A DNA stretch of 64,000 nucleotides, from assembly GCF_900217235.1 (NCBI RefSeq), contig NZ_LT907975.1:868001-932000 (forward strand). The letters are read 5' to 3'. This stretch comes from Pseudodesulfovibrio profundus (lineage in GTDB: Bacteria > Desulfobacterota > Desulfovibrionia > Desulfovibrionales > Desulfovibrionaceae). Both the position numbers and the translations under genes were made by a program. Below the pieces are notes generated by a model. It was not told where the DNA came from and made no database searches. It was given only the letters and a program-made list of their open reading frames with translations. Shown piece by piece: positions 40,921 through 50,583 of the stretch (its first letter is position 1; each line of letters starts with the position of its first letter).

Positions 40921-41619
40921 TCAGGGCAAGCACTGCCCATCAAAACTCCAACACCCTTCACGGGTAGGGACCTTCATTGCCTCTCTAAGCATGGCAAGGA
41001 AACGATAGCGCTGGATTTCTTTTGCCCCAAAACGCAACAAGTGCGGCGTTGTCTGTTGGCAATCGATCATTGTGAAGCCCCAGTGCTGCAACTGATGCAC
41101 CAACACGGCGAATGCAGCTTTTGATGCATCCGGGACTTGAAAGAACATGGACTCACCAAAAAAGACCGACCCCAGAGAAATTCCGTAGAGTCCACCGACC
41201 AATTCACCATCCTGCCATGCCTCAACGCTATGAGCATACCCCAGTTCATGGAGCAGTGAATAGGCTTCCACCATTTCGTCCACTATCCACGTTCCATCCT
41301 GATCCGGCCTCGGAGAACTGGCGCACCGCGTAATCACCCCCTCGAAACACGTGTCCATGGTGAACTGGAAGCGCCCTTGATTGAGTACACGCCTCAAACT
41401 GCGCGGCATATGGAACTCTTGAGGAATAAGGACAAGGCGTGGGTTTGTGGACCACCACATAATTGGTGAATCCTCTGCATACCAGGGAAAAATACCATTG
41501 GCATAAGCGGTCAACAAACGTTGAGGGCTCAAGTCGCCGCCAATCGCCAAAAGACCATCCGGCTCAGCCTCTTCCGGGTCAGGGAAAATCGGTTCTTCAA
41601 AAAGACGATAAATGGTCAT
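40921..41619 (-). CDS. aat: Leucyl/phenylalanyl-tRNA-protein transferase
   Basis: Aat attaches Leu or Phe to proteins with N-terminal Lys or Arg, making them ClpS-ClpAP substrates. The 232-residue protein shows FPDPEEAEPDGLLAIGGDL as its FP...GLLAIGGDLSP part, LLTAYANGIFPWY and the GGLYGISLGSVFFGESMF signature. Its gene follows clpA after a 75-base gap containing a hairpin, completing an N-degron module clpS-clpA-aat. Confidence 0.95.
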   Translation of the reverse strand: MTIYRLFEEPIFPDPEEAEPDGLLAIGGDLSPQRLLTAYANGIFPWYAEDSPIMWWSTNPRLVLIPQEFHMPRSLRRVLNQGRFQFTMDTCFEGVITRCASSPRPDQDGTWIVDEMVEAYSLLHELGYAHSVEAWQDGELVGGLYGISLGSVFFGESMFFQVPDASKAAFAVLVHQLQHWGFTMIDCQQTTPHLLRFGAKEIQRYRFLAMLREAMKVPTREGCWSFDGQCLP

Positions 41620-41639
41620 TCTTCATACCCAGGAACGAA

Positions 41640-41662
41640 TGGGGCGGCATAAAGCCGCCCCA
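41640..41662 (-). other. GC-rich hairpin between clpA and aat
   Basis: A perfect nine-base stem TGGGGCGGC/GCCGCCCCA with a five-base loop. There is no T run after it on the minus strand, so it is more likely an RNA stability or processing element than a terminator. Confidence 0.55.
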
Positions 41663-41694
41663 TGAATTACGTATAATTAATTGGTTCTTGCGAC

Positions 41695-43995
41695 CTACTC
41701 GAAGGTGAAAACAAACTCACCGGAATCGTTCACAGCCGGGATCTCGGCCACGTCATCCTTTGCGCCTACTCGATCAACCACAACAACGCCTCCCTTGGCT
41801 AGTTGACCAAAGAGGAGTTCGTCCGCAATGAAGTCCTTGATCTCTGTCTGAATAACCCGCCCCATCGGACGAGCTCCCATCAGAGAGTCATAACCCAGTT
41901 CGGCCAGACGACTCCGTGCAGCATCTGTCAACTTGACCACAACACGACGATCCTGAAGCTGGTCGTTCAATTCCTTGATGAACTTGTCGACGATCATTTC
42001 CATGACCGGCTGCTCAAGGGCGTTGAATGTAACAATGGAATCCAATCGGTTACGGAACTCAGGGCTGAACAGCTTCTCCAGAGCCTTTATGGCTCCGTCT
42101 GTTCGGTCGGAATGTTCATTCCGGGTAAAGCCTATGGCTCCCTTGGTCATCTCCCTGGCTCCGGCATTGGAGGTCATCAATAAAATAACATGTCGAAAGT
42201 CGGCCTTGCGCCCATTGTTATCGGTAAGCGTGGCGTAATCCATGACCTGTAAAAGGATATTGAATACATCCGGGTGGGCCTTTTCGATCTCATCGAACAG
42301 CACCACGCAGTGAGGCTTCTTTCGCACTCCTTCCGTGAGCAATCCGCCCTGATCAAAGCCTACATAGCCGGGAGGAGCACCGATCAAACGAGCAACCGCA
42401 TGCTTTTCCATGTATTCACTCATGTCAAAGCGGAGGAAGGCGATATCGAGTACGGACGCCAACTGACGAGCCAACTCCGTCTTACCAACCCCGGTGGGAC
42501 CCGTAAGAAGAAATGACCCGACCGGTCGACCGGCCTGCCTCATTCCAGCGCGGGAACGCTTAATGGACTTGGCAAGGGCGTCTACAGCATCGTCCTGACC
42601 AAAGACCACAGCCTTGAGATCGCTTTCAAGCGACTGCAGGCGGGCCTTGTCGGAAACCGTCAGTCGACGGGCCGGAATGCGGGCCATACGGGCCACAACC
42701 TTTTCGATGTCAGAGACCTTGATACGATCACCCTTGCGAGGACGCCCAGAGAGCTTATAGAGCGCTCCAGCCTCATCAACCACATCGATAGCCTTGTCAG
42801 GCAGGAAACGATCCGTGATATGACGCTCGGACAATTCAGCAGCGGCCTTCAAGGCGAAATGCGTGTAATTGACGCCGTGGAAATCTTCATAGTGCGGCTT
42901 CAATCCCTTGAGAATGGCGATGGTCTCTTCAACAGTGGGTTCACTGATCTCAATCTTCTGGAACCGGCGAGACAACGCTCGATCCTTCTCGAAGTGATTC
43001 TTATATTCTTCAAAGGTGGTCGAACCAATACAGCGAATCTCACCGGATTGCAGGAGAGGCTTCAATATATTCGACGCATCCATGCTGCCACCGGAAACAG
43101 ATCCTGCCCCGACAATAGTATGAATCTCATCCACAAAGAGGATGGCATCCTTGTTGCGCTTGAGTTCACCAAGCACGCCCTTCAGGCGAGCCTCAAAGTC
43201 ACCACGATACTTGGTCCCTGCGAGCAGAGAGCCCATATCGAGCGAGTAAACCTCGGCGCTGAGAAATTCCTTGGGGACATTCCCTTCGACAATCATCAAG
43301 GCAAGGCCCTCGGCCATGGCTGTCTTGCCGACACCGGGGTCACCGACAAAAATCGGGTTATTCTTGCGACGTCTTGAGAGCACCTGAACAGTTCGCTCCA
43401 ACTCATCACCACGCCCGATAAGCGGATCGATCAAGCCCTGAGCTGCACGCTCAGTCAAATTGACGGTATACTCTTCCAACGGGCTCTTCTTTTCCCCGGA
43501 ACGATCAAGCGGCTCATCAATGGGGCCGGTCTCATTCCCCAGATCATGCCAATCTTCTCCCGTAGACATGCCATGGGAAATGAACTCCAGAATATCCAGC
43601 CGCGAAATATCATGCGTACGTAAAAAGTAGACCGCATATGAGTCTTCTTCATCAAACATAGCCGCCAGAACATCGCCCAGATCGACAATATTCTTTCCTG
43701 AGGCCTTCTTCTGCCATACAGCACGCTGCAATACACGCCTAACACCCAGGGTCTGAATCACTTCCGTTTCGGTTCCTTCAGGAAGCGCTTCCATGTTCTC
43801 CACAAAAAAACGACCGAGCTGGTCACGCAGCCTTTCCATTTCGGCTCCGCACGACTCCAGAATCTCTTCGCCCTGCTCTTCTATGGATATGGCGTACAAT
43901 AAGTGTTCTAACGTAAGGAACTCATGGTTCCTTTGCTTCACTTCATTGACAGCGGCTGTCAATGCACTTTCCAATTCCTTACTGAGCATCGTCAT
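41695..43995 (-). CDS. clpA: ATP-dependent Clp protease ATP-binding subunit ClpA
   Basis: A 766-residue AAA+ unfoldase that feeds proteins to ClpP. The N-domain ([22 protein letters not shown]) binds ClpS. D1 has Walker A GDPGVGKT (about 215) and FVDEIHTI, and D2 has [10 protein letters not shown] (about 497), [13 protein letters not shown] and sensor motifs. No ClpB-type middle coiled coil is seen. It starts two bases after clpS stops; aat follows. Confidence 0.96.
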   Translation of the reverse strand: MTMLSKELESALTAAVNEVKQRNHEFLTLEHLLYAISIEEQGEEILESCGAEMERLRDQLGRFFVENMEALPEGTETEVIQTLGVRRVLQRAVWQKKASGKNIVDLGDVLAAMFDEEDSYAVYFLRTHDISRLDILEFISHGMSTGEDWHDLGNETGPIDEPLDRSGEKKSPLEEYTVNLTERAAQGLIDPLIGRGDELERTVQVLSRRRKNNPIFVGDPGVGKTAMAEGLALMIVEGNVPKEFLSAEVYSLDMGSLLAGTKYRGDFEARLKGVLGELKRNKDAILFVDEIHTIVGAGSVSGGSMDASNILKPLLQSGEIRCIGSTTFEEYKNHFEKDRALSRRFQKIEISEPTVEETIAILKGLKPHYEDFHGVNYTHFALKAAAELSERHITDRFLPDKAIDVVDEAGALYKLSGRPRKGDRIKVSDIEKVVARMARIPARRLTVSDKARLQSLESDLKAVVFGQDDAVDALAKSIKRSRAGMRQAGRPVGSFLLTGPTGVGKTELARQLASVLDIAFLRFDMSEYMEKHAVARLIGAPPGYVGFDQGGLLTEGVRKKPHCVVLFDEIEKAHPDVFNILLQVMDYATLTDNNGRKADFRHVILLMTSNAGAREMTKGAIGFTRNEHSDRTDGAIKALEKLFSPEFRNRLDSIVTFNALEQPVMEMIVDKFIKELNDQLQDRRVVVKLTDAARSRLAELGYDSLMGARPMGRVIQTEIKDFIADELLFGQLAKGGVVVVDRVGAKDDVAEIPAVNDSGEFVFTFE

Positions 43996-43997
43996 AC

Positions 43998-44318
43998 TTA
44001 CTCACCTTCCATGCTGCACTTGAGAGGAAACCCTGCGCTTTTGGCCAACCGGTGCACCAAATCAACTTTGGTTTCAGCAACTTCAGCCGTGTACAAACCA
44101 CAAACACCGTATCCCTGATTGTGTACAGCAAGCATTATGGCCGTTGCCTGGGCCTCATTCTTTCGGAAGACCCGCATCAACACCTCAACCACGAAATCCA
44201 TGGTGGTGTAATCATCATTGTGCAGCAGGACCTTGTATTTTCTCGGTTCACGAACATCCTGCTTATCAAGGAGTTCAGAATCAAATTTATCGCCGGTTAT
44301 ATGGTCACTCATGGGCAT
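43998..44318 (-). CDS. clpS: ATP-dependent Clp protease adaptor ClpS
   Basis: ClpS recognises N-terminal Leu, Phe, Tyr and Trp and delivers such proteins to ClpA. The 106-residue protein has the core KVLLHNDDYTTMDFVVEVLM with the substrate-contacting NDD and Met. The later AxxIMLxVHxxG segment (ATAIMLAVHNQGYGV) matches the family. First gene of the clpS-clpA-aat module. Confidence 0.96.
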   Translation of the reverse strand: MPMSDHITGDKFDSELLDKQDVREPRKYKVLLHNDDYTTMDFVVEVLMRVFRKNEAQATAIMLAVHNQGYGVCGLYTAEVAETKVDLVHRLAKSAGFPLKCSMEGE

Positions 44319-44394
44319 TATTCTCCAACAATCCGCTTTTTATATCCTAGTTTCCAATATAAATTCGATTCACAGCCCTGTCGAGTGGGGATTA

Positions 44395-44991
44395 TCATTC
44401 TTTACCGATTTCTTCCAACAAACGCTCTCGTTCCCCGGAAGAAAAAACAAAGCTCTCATCAGGCTCCATCCCCATTCTCTCACGATATTCAATGTTCAAG
44501 GCGTGATAGGTCTTGGTGGTTGTTTCGTATTCGTTCAACCCCAGTTCCGCAGCACACGAAAAGATACTATCCTCATCCCCCTCCAGTTCCACAAAATCAC
44601 CATAAGGGAGCATATCAAGACACAAGGTGCAATTCAGATACTTCCACTTTGCTCTGACCTTTTCATAGGCAAATGCAACATCAAATCCGATTGCCTCCAG
44701 AGCACTTTTCATGGCCGCATGATCAGTAACGCCTGTCTCTATCTCCTCGAAAACCTTAACAGCTTGAGAAACAGGCTCATTGGGAGGTTTCTTCACAGTA
44801 AGCACTGCAACTCCAGCCTTCTCTCTCAGCCGAAGCAGAACACCCGACTCTTTGAGTACGCGTCCAGGCTTGTCATAGACTAGATTCGACTCGAAGTAGC
44901 GCCCACAGAACTTCGCGTTCACGACCTGCAACTTGCGATCTAATACGCCCAAATCGACGCCTATATATTTCAATTCACACTCAAGAGGCAT
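44395..44991 (-). CDS. CYTH-domain protein (CyaB/triphosphatase-like)
   Basis: A 198-residue protein with the CYTH signature ExExK as ECELKY near the start, followed by LRLREKAGVAVLTVKKP and ELEGDE. CYTH proteins form a tunnel that binds triphosphates with divalent metal and act as class IV adenylate cyclases, inorganic triphosphatases or thiamine triphosphatases. Which one applies cannot be told. It is divergent from crcB. Confidence 0.88.
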   Translation of the reverse strand: MPLECELKYIGVDLGVLDRKLQVVNAKFCGRYFESNLVYDKPGRVLKESGVLLRLREKAGVAVLTVKKPPNEPVSQAVKVFEEIETGVTDHAAMKSALEAIGFDVAFAYEKVRAKWKYLNCTLCLDMLPYGDFVELEGDEDSIFSCAAELGLNEYETTTKTYHALNIEYRERMGMEPDESFVFSSGERERLLEEIGKE

Positions 44992-45037
44992 TGGCTTTCT
45001 CCTGTCTGCTTGCTACGCTACGCACAAAGGTAATGCA

Positions 45038-45415
45038 ATGTTAATGAAAATCCTGTCTCTTTGCATCGGTGGAGCAGCCGGCACTCTCTCCAGATACTGG
45101 CTCTCGGGTGTCGCCCAGCGCATGGTCGGTGGTTCATTTCCACTGGGCACTTTTACCGTGAACATAGTCGGTTGTCTCCTGTTTGGCCTAGTCTGGGGTT
45201 TTTTCGAGAACAGACTTTTGCCCGGGAGTGAAATACGATTATTGTGCCTCACGGGCTTCATGGGAGCTTTTACGACCTTCTCGACATACATGTTCGAGAC
45301 CGCAGAGTTGGTCAAATTCGGACAAGTAGCCATGGCAATGTTGAACGTTGTTGGACAATCCGTAGCCGGGTTAGTATTTGTATTATTAGGAATAGCTTTG
45401 GGGCGGCTCATATAG
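45038..45415 (+). CDS. crcB: Fluoride exporter CrcB/Fluc
   Basis: A 125-residue, four-helix membrane protein of the dual-topology fluoride channel family, with GGAAGTLSRYWLSG, the conserved TFTVNIVGCLLFGLVWG (Asn in NIVG) and GFMGAFTTFSTYMFE. The start at ATG 45038 has AAAGG seven bases upstream; the extended frame from 44933 overlaps the divergent CYTH gene and is rejected. I saw no fluoride riboswitch upstream. A DUF190 gene follows, a frequent pairing. Confidence 0.93.
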   Translation: MLMKILSLCIGGAAGTLSRYWLSGVAQRMVGGSFPLGTFTVNIVGCLLFGLVWGFFENRLLPGSEIRLLCLTGFMGAFTTFSTYMFETAELVKFGQVAMAMLNVVGQSVAGLVFVLLGIALGRLI

Positions 45416-45433
45416 TTTCACCACGGAGGGCGT

Positions 45434-45793
45434 ATGAAACTGCTGGAAAAAGCGGAACGAATCCGAATATATCTTGGCGAAGACGACAAATTCAACGGTC
45501 GACCGCTTGCGGATGTCATAGTGGAAGAAGCGAGAAAACAGGGACTGGCTGGCGCTACAGTTTTTCGAGGCATGAGCGGCTTTGGAGCCAACAGCCTCTT
45601 GCACACCACAAAAATCCTGCGACTCTCCGAAGATCTCCCCATTATCGTTGAGATAGTGGAACATCCAGACAATCTGACGCAGCTTCTCGCGTTTCTGGAC
45701 AAGATAGTGACTGAAGGCATGGTCACCCGGGAGACTGTTGACGTGACCATCTATCGTCACTCGAAAGGAATGAGCCGTCCTGAAATAGGTTGA
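45434..45793 (+). CDS. DUF190-family protein with an IS-derived C-terminal tail
   Basis: A 119-residue DUF190 protein (PII-like fold): VIVEEARKQGLAGATVFRGMSGFG is its signature region, seen as KQGLAGATVFRGMSGFG. The gene lies 18 bases after crcB and may be linked to ion homeostasis. The last seven codons (MSRPEIG) and stop are from the inserted IS3 element. Removing the IS and one GAA copy gives ...HSKGK and TAA, a 113-residue protein. The fold should survive, but the gene has lost its own terminator. Confidence 0.88.
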   Translation: MKLLEKAERIRIYLGEDDKFNGRPLADVIVEEARKQGLAGATVFRGMSGFGANSLLHTTKILRLSEDLPIIVEIVEHPDNLTQLLAFLDKIVTEGMVTRETVDVTIYRHSKGMSRPEIG

Positions 45794-45812
45794 CGGTTTT
45801 TGAAGGTTTCAA

Positions 45813-46643
45813 TCAGGCTGTGGGGCTAGCCCCACAGCCTGATTCGTGTACATCGTTTGGCGTTCTCATTCCTAGGCTGAGATGTGGCCGTTGTGAATTG
45901 TATATCTCAACGGATTCCCTCACCAGGGTATTGAGCTCTGCAAAGTCGTTGCATTTGGTGACCATGAACTCTTGCTTCAGAATTCCATTCATCCGTTCCG
46001 CCAAGGCATTTTGATAGCAGTCATAGCCATCTGTCATGGAAGGAACCATGCCGGATTCCTGGAGTTTTCTCTGGTAGACCGAAGAAGCGTATTGGAGTCC
46101 TCGATCTGAATGGTGAATTGTATTCACCCTCCTTCGCTTGTTTTCAACTGCCGCGTCCAGCGCTTTGGTTGTGCTTTCCGCACTGAGATCCCGGCTCACG
46201 TTGTATCCCATTATCTTCCGGCTGAATGCATCTGTCACCAGCGACAGATAGCATGTTTGCTCACGTGTATTCACGTAGGTAATGTCGCTTACGAACACCT
46301 GCTCAGGACATCTCGGTTGAACATCTTTCAACAAGTTGGGATGCTTTTTTAGCCAATGCTTCGAGTTGGTTGTCTTTGTATAGTTTTTCCGTCGCTTGAT
46401 GAGCATATGCTCTCGCCGCAGCAGGGAAAACAACCCATCACGTCCGAGCCTGATTCCCTTTGCGGAAAATGCGTCCTTCAACAGGTGGTACAGCTTTCGA
46501 GTCCCAAGGCGGGGCATCCTGGTCCGCACGTTCAGGACCATGGCCTTTGCCTCCTGATACATGGCTTCCCGTGCATCATGGCGCTTTTCAGCCTGATACA
46601 CGGACTGCCGACTGACCCCGAGCTGCCTGCAACAAGCAGACAA
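45813..46643 (-). CDS. IS3-family transposase OrfB (catalytic, DDE)
   Basis: Encodes the integrase-core half of the transposase: first Asp in VFVSDITYVNT, second in IHHSDRGLQYAS, Glu in YQNALAERMNGILKQEF, with an HTH_21-like N-terminus (CCRQLGVSRQSVY). The only start near its 5' end is TTG at 46643. The frame is open upstream through the last codons of orfA in the -1 phase, giving ERQISLSACCRQLG, so it is probably made as an OrfAB fusion by -1 frameshift. Intact. Confidence 0.93.
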   Translation of the reverse strand: MSACCRQLGVSRQSVYQAEKRHDAREAMYQEAKAMVLNVRTRMPRLGTRKLYHLLKDAFSAKGIRLGRDGLFSLLRREHMLIKRRKNYTKTTNSKHWLKKHPNLLKDVQPRCPEQVFVSDITYVNTREQTCYLSLVTDAFSRKIMGYNVSRDLSAESTTKALDAAVENKRRRVNTIHHSDRGLQYASSVYQRKLQESGMVPSMTDGYDCYQNALAERMNGILKQEFMVTKCNDFAELNTLVRESVEIYNSQRPHLSLGMRTPNDVHESGCGASPTA

Positions 46644-46645
46644 GC

Positions 46646-47044
46646 TTATTTGTCTTTCTCTCTGAAGACTTCGTGCAGCTCGGGGGTAAGCTTTTTTCTT
46701 ATAGAAGTCCCAAACTCGCGGTCGGAAATCTCAATCATTTTATTGAGAAGCGCGGTCTTGATCTTTTCTTCCTCAAGCTCTTTCTCCAGCCGTTTGATCT
46801 TCTGGACCGGTGTTTCTCTGGCTTTTGGGTCTTTTCGGGAATGTACCATGGACTTGCTCCAATCAAGGGTGCCGTGCTTCCTGAGCCACTTCAGCACAGT
46901 GCTTCGCCCTTGAATACCATAAAGAGCCTGAGCCTGCTTGTACGTCATCTCGCCCTTTTCCACCTGTGCCACAACCGACAATTTAAAGGCCATCGTGTAA
47001 TCGCGTTGGGTGCGTCTAACTCGCTGTTTGGATTTGTCTTCCAT
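46646..47044 (-). CDS. IS3-family transposase OrfA (DNA-binding)
   Basis: A 132-residue protein with a helix-turn-helix N-terminal half (YTMAFKLSVVAQVEKGEMTYKQA as its FKLSVVAQ...TYKQAQALYGI core) and a leucine-zipper-like coiled coil (VQKIKRLEKELEEEKIKTALL). Such proteins bind the IS ends. Start ATG 47044 has GAGG upstream. It ends in TAA two bases before the TTG of orfB. Confidence 0.92.
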   Translation of the reverse strand: MEDKSKQRVRRTQRDYTMAFKLSVVAQVEKGEMTYKQAQALYGIQGRSTVLKWLRKHGTLDWSKSMVHSRKDPKARETPVQKIKRLEKELEEEKIKTALLNKMIEISDREFGTSIRKKLTPELHEVFREKDK

Positions 47045-47094
47045 AAATAGGTCCTCTGGGTGTCAACCTATTTCAGGACGGGACAGAAAATAAC

Positions 47095-47122
47095 AAAAGG
47101 CCCCGATGCTTCGGGGCCTTTT
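47095..47122 (-). terminator. Bidirectional terminator between DUF190 and cheB
   Basis: A perfect twelve-base stem AAAAGGCCCCGA/TCGGGGCCTTTT with a TGCT loop. Before the IS insertion it lay four bases after the DUF190 stop; now it serves cheB mainly, because the IS separates it from crcB-DUF190. Confidence 0.9.
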
Positions 47123-47131
47123 CATGTGCAG

Positions 47132-48205
47132 TTATTTTCCGCAGGCTCGTATCATTTCGGCTGCTATCTTTTCCAATGATAACACCTTATTTACACCGCC
47201 ATGCTTGATGGCCTCTTGCGGCATACCAAAAACAACACAGGACGCCTCATCCTGAGCAATGGTGTACGCGCCCACATCGAACAATTCCTTCATACCCTTT
47301 GCACCATCGTCACCCATGCCGGTCATAATGGATGCAACAACATTGCTTCCACCATACCTAGCTCCTGAACGAAAGAGCACATCGACGGAAGGACGATGCC
47401 TGGATACCAAGGGCCCGTCTTTAACTTCAACGTAATATTTAGAGCCGGAACGTTTGAGCAGCATATGCTTGTCCCCTGGAGCAATCAGCGCCTGACCGCG
47501 CAGCATGGGGTCACCATCTACGGCTTCCTTGACTGAAATCTGACAAATGGAGTTGAGCCGCTTGGCAAAGGCTGCGGTAAAGTGTTCCGGCATGTGCTGG
47601 ACAATGGCAATGGCCGGACAATTCACCGGCTGGGCTTCAAGATAAACCCGCAGGGCTTCTGTTCCACCAGTGGAGGCGCCGACCAAGCAGATTTTTTCCG
47701 TAGCTCCCACTGGCTGTGGTTTTCCCTTGGGGATAACGGCATCGGCATCCAACTTGGGAGATACTTTCAGCGGTTTGACTGGCCGTTTCACCGGCTTTGC
47801 TGCACCGGCAAGAGCGGCAGCTTTTACCTTATCAACCAGCCGGATGCGCGACTCTTCCAAAAACTTTTTGGTTCCGACTTTTGGTTTGGTGATTATTTCA
47901 ACAGCACCCAGCTCGAGAGCCCGCAAACCGTTCTTCGTTCCCCTGTCTGCGACAGAAGAACAGATGACCACCGGAATTGGATGCTGCTTCATAAGCTTTT
48001 CCAAAAAGGTCAGGCCATCCATTCGCGGCATTTCAATATCCAGGGTAATTACATCTGGAACTTCGCTTTTCAGTCTCTTGGCTGCGACATAGGGGTCACT
48101 CGCTGTCCCCATAACTTCAATTCCGGGATCAGCACTGAGAATATCTTCAAGGGTTTGTCTGACAACTGCTGAGTCATCAACAATAAGCACACGTACTTTC
48201 CGCAT
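47132..48205 (-). CDS. cheB: Chemotaxis response regulator methylesterase CheB
   Basis: CheB removes methyl groups from receptors and deamidates them. The 357-residue protein has an N-terminal receiver ([11 protein letters not shown]; phosphoryl Asp in [14 protein letters not shown], about residue 56) and a C-terminal esterase with Ser in [10 protein letters not shown] (about 180), His in QHMPEHFT and Asp in [11 protein letters not shown]. It follows cheA after 23 bases. Confidence 0.96.
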   Translation of the reverse strand: MRKVRVLIVDDSAVVRQTLEDILSADPGIEVMGTASDPYVAAKRLKSEVPDVITLDIEMPRMDGLTFLEKLMKQHPIPVVICSSVADRGTKNGLRALELGAVEIITKPKVGTKKFLEESRIRLVDKVKAAALAGAAKPVKRPVKPLKVSPKLDADAVIPKGKPQPVGATEKICLVGASTGGTEALRVYLEAQPVNCPAIAIVQHMPEHFTAAFAKRLNSICQISVKEAVDGDPMLRGQALIAPGDKHMLLKRSGSKYYVEVKDGPLVSRHRPSVDVLFRSGARYGGSNVVASIMTGMGDDGAKGMKELFDVGAYTIAQDEASCVVFGMPQEAIKHGGVNKVLSLEKIAAEMIRACGK

Positions 48206-48228
48206 AAATGTCCTCGCTGATTCTGTGG

Positions 48229-50457
48229 CTAATTCGATTCTGCTACAACACGACGAACTAGACTTGGTATATCGAGTATCAAAGCTATTGATCCGTCACC
48301 CTTAATCGTTGCCCCGGAAATACCTTCGACATCCTTGTAGACTCGGCTGAGACTCTTGATCACTGTCTGGTGCTCACCAATGACAGTATCAACGACGATT
48401 CCAACCCTGCTTCCCTCGACGCCTGTTATGACGATCTGCTCGATGGGAGGATTTTCTCCCTCAATCTCAAACCAGTCTCGTATATGGATGTATGGAACAA
48501 TTTCACCACGTAAATGCAGGATGCGCTGACCGGACTGCTCATCAACATCACTTCTCGCCAGCTCTACGCACTCTTCAACAAGTGAAAGAGGTATCACATA
48601 GTATTCATCTTCAACGCGAACCTGCAGCCCATCAATGATGGCCAGGGTCAACGGCAGCCGAATGGTTATGGTTGTTCCCTTGCCCGGCTTGCTGTCGATA
48701 TCGATGGTGCCTCGAAGCGAGTCAATTGCCCGCTTAACGACATCCATACCTACGCCGCGGCCGGAAACGTTTGTGATCTCTTTTGCGGTGGAGAATCCTG
48801 GTTCAAAAATGAGCTTGAGCAGTTCCTTGTCTGTCATGTCCGCATCACTGGCAATAAGCCCACGCTCTATTGCCTTTTCGCGGATAGAATCGGCACTCAT
48901 ACCACGGCCATCATCCGTGATACGGATCAAAACCTCACCACCGGAATGCTCTGCAGACAGCAGGATCATGCCCTGTGCGGGCTTACCAGCCGCTTCACGT
49001 TCTGCAGGCGGCTCAATGCCGTGATCAAGGCTATTGCGCAACAGGTGAACCAACGGATCGCCAAGACGTTCGATAACCGTCTTGTCCAATTCGGTATCTT
49101 CACCGCTTGTACGCAATCCGATTTCCTTGCCCAGTTCGCCCGAAAGGTCACGAACCAACCGTTTGAACTTGGAAAAGGACGTACCGATCGGGAGCATGCG
49201 AATACCCAGTGTAGAGTCTCGCAACTCATCACTTAATCGCTCCAACTCTTCAGCAAGCGCAGTCATTTGCGGATCACTGCGTTCACTGACAACCTGTGAA
49301 ATCTGTGCCTGCACGATAACTAGCTCACCAACGAGATCGACAAGAAAGTCGAGCTTGTCAGCCGCTACGCGAATACTCGACATGGCTTCCTGCCGTTTCT
49401 GAATGATCTCGCGATCCTTGACTTGAGTTTGCTTTTTGACAACTTGCTCAATTTTTTCTGGAGTGACCTTGCCTTCTTCGGTCAGAATCTGTCCAATCGG
49501 CTTTTGCTTTTTCAGCGCCTTTTCGACATCTTCTTCCGAGATATCGCCGCTCTTTACAAGCATTTCACCAAGGCGAAGAGTCGAGGCTTCGTCGGAGTCC
49601 TCGGTTGGCATTTCCTCTTCTGCCACGGGCTCCACATCTTCCACCTTCGGTTCAACTTCTGGCTCAGAGACAACAGGTTCAACCTGAGCAGCGGTGTCCT
49701 CCTCTTGAGCTACAGGTTCTCCCGCAGCCTCTGTCTCGGGACCTTCGCCCTCCTCAGAAATCTGAACTTCAAGGTCAACATCGATAAAGAAAAATATGTC
49801 CGCGACATTATCCTTGGGAACATCAGTCACCAAGCTCAATTCCCAGCTTTTTGGCGCATCAGCAGCAGCCGGAGTATCGCCGGGACGCGTAACGACTTTG
49901 AAATCGCCAAGCTTCACCAACTCATCAAACAGGTTTTCGAGCATTGGTTCATCAACCTCTACTCCCTGTTTGGCTATCAACTTGATATAAAACGTACTGA
50001 CAGATTGTTCCTGTGCTTCAGTAACGGATTCCTCTTCAACCTCGGCAACAGGTTCCTCTTCAGTTTCACTCTCTTCGCCGAGGGACAATTCTTTGAGCCC
50101 GGAAAGGATTTCCTCCATCAATTCAGGCGCGATAACCTCGTCATCGTCAGAGCTATCCAGCATCATTTTGATGTAATCTCTGGATTTGAGCGACAAGCTG
50201 CACAGCTTCTGGGAAACTTCCAGATCGCCGTTCCTCACCATGTCGAAAACGCTCTCGACCTCGTGTGTAAACTCAGCAATATCCTCAAAACCAAACATGG
50301 AGCCAGACCCCTTGATGGTATGCAGCGCCCTGAAAATCTGGTTCACCACATCCATATCATCGGGTGCTTCCTCCAGTTCGAGAAGCGCTCCCTCCAGTTC
50401 GCCCAATAAATCGTAGGCTTCTTCCTTGAATATCTGCTTATTAAGATCGTCGGACAT
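48229..50457 (-). CDS. cheA: Chemotaxis histidine kinase CheA with an inserted MshEN-like module
   Basis: A 742-residue CheA. Hpt domain residues 1-105 with phospho-accepting His46 ([11 protein letters not shown]); a CheY-binding-like region about 153-235; a very acidic linker; at 295-343 two tandem repeats, [16 protein letters not shown] to KKQ and [15 protein letters not shown] to KKQ, that resemble MshEN (GspE-N) c-di-GMP domains. Then dimerisation (about 355-420), the ATPase domain with [19 protein letters not shown] and GRGVGMDVV, and a C-terminal CheW-like domain. Kinase motifs are all present. Confidence 0.93.
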   Translation of the reverse strand: MSDDLNKQIFKEEAYDLLGELEGALLELEEAPDDMDVVNQIFRALHTIKGSGSMFGFEDIAEFTHEVESVFDMVRNGDLEVSQKLCSLSLKSRDYIKMMLDSSDDDEVIAPELMEEILSGLKELSLGEESETEEEPVAEVEEESVTEAQEQSVSTFYIKLIAKQGVEVDEPMLENLFDELVKLGDFKVVTRPGDTPAAADAPKSWELSLVTDVPKDNVADIFFFIDVDLEVQISEEGEGPETEAAGEPVAQEEDTAAQVEPVVSEPEVEPKVEDVEPVAEEEMPTEDSDEASTLRLGEMLVKSGDISEEDVEKALKKQKPIGQILTEEGKVTPEKIEQVVKKQTQVKDREIIQKRQEAMSSIRVAADKLDFLVDLVGELVIVQAQISQVVSERSDPQMTALAEELERLSDELRDSTLGIRMLPIGTSFSKFKRLVRDLSGELGKEIGLRTSGEDTELDKTVIERLGDPLVHLLRNSLDHGIEPPAEREAAGKPAQGMILLSAEHSGGEVLIRITDDGRGMSADSIREKAIERGLIASDADMTDKELLKLIFEPGFSTAKEITNVSGRGVGMDVVKRAIDSLRGTIDIDSKPGKGTTITIRLPLTLAIIDGLQVRVEDEYYVIPLSLVEECVELARSDVDEQSGQRILHLRGEIVPYIHIRDWFEIEGENPPIEQIVITGVEGSRVGIVVDTVIGEHQTVIKSLSRVYKDVEGISGATIKGDGSIALILDIPSLVRRVVAESN

Positions 50458-50583
50458 CTAAGCGCTCCTCACAACGTCACTGTATTCCACATGTCTTGGA
50501 AGCTAGTTCGAATCTGAATATCTACGAGTATCGCAGAAAACGATACACATGGCCCATTATAATTTGCTTGTTAACGTAAAGGA

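Larger units (their letters stand above)
45771..47085 (-). mobile_element. IS3-family insertion sequence, 1315 bp
   Basis: The ends begin TG and match over 22 of 24 bases, sharing CCGTCCTGAAATAGGTTGAC after TGAG or TGTC. A three-base target repeat GAA flanks the element (45768-45770 and 47086-47088). It contains orfA and orfB in overlapping phase, on the minus strand. The exact target rebuild described for the DUF190 gene supports these borders. Confidence 0.94.

Noticed and set aside
45001-45040. Possible fluoride riboswitch before crcB
   Set aside because: The short divergent gap lacks the conserved pseudoknot elements and is mostly taken up by the start region.
49423-50409. Long plus-strand frame opposite cheA
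   Set aside because: The cheA frame has complete kinase motifs; the antisense product is Phe-rich and unlike any protein.
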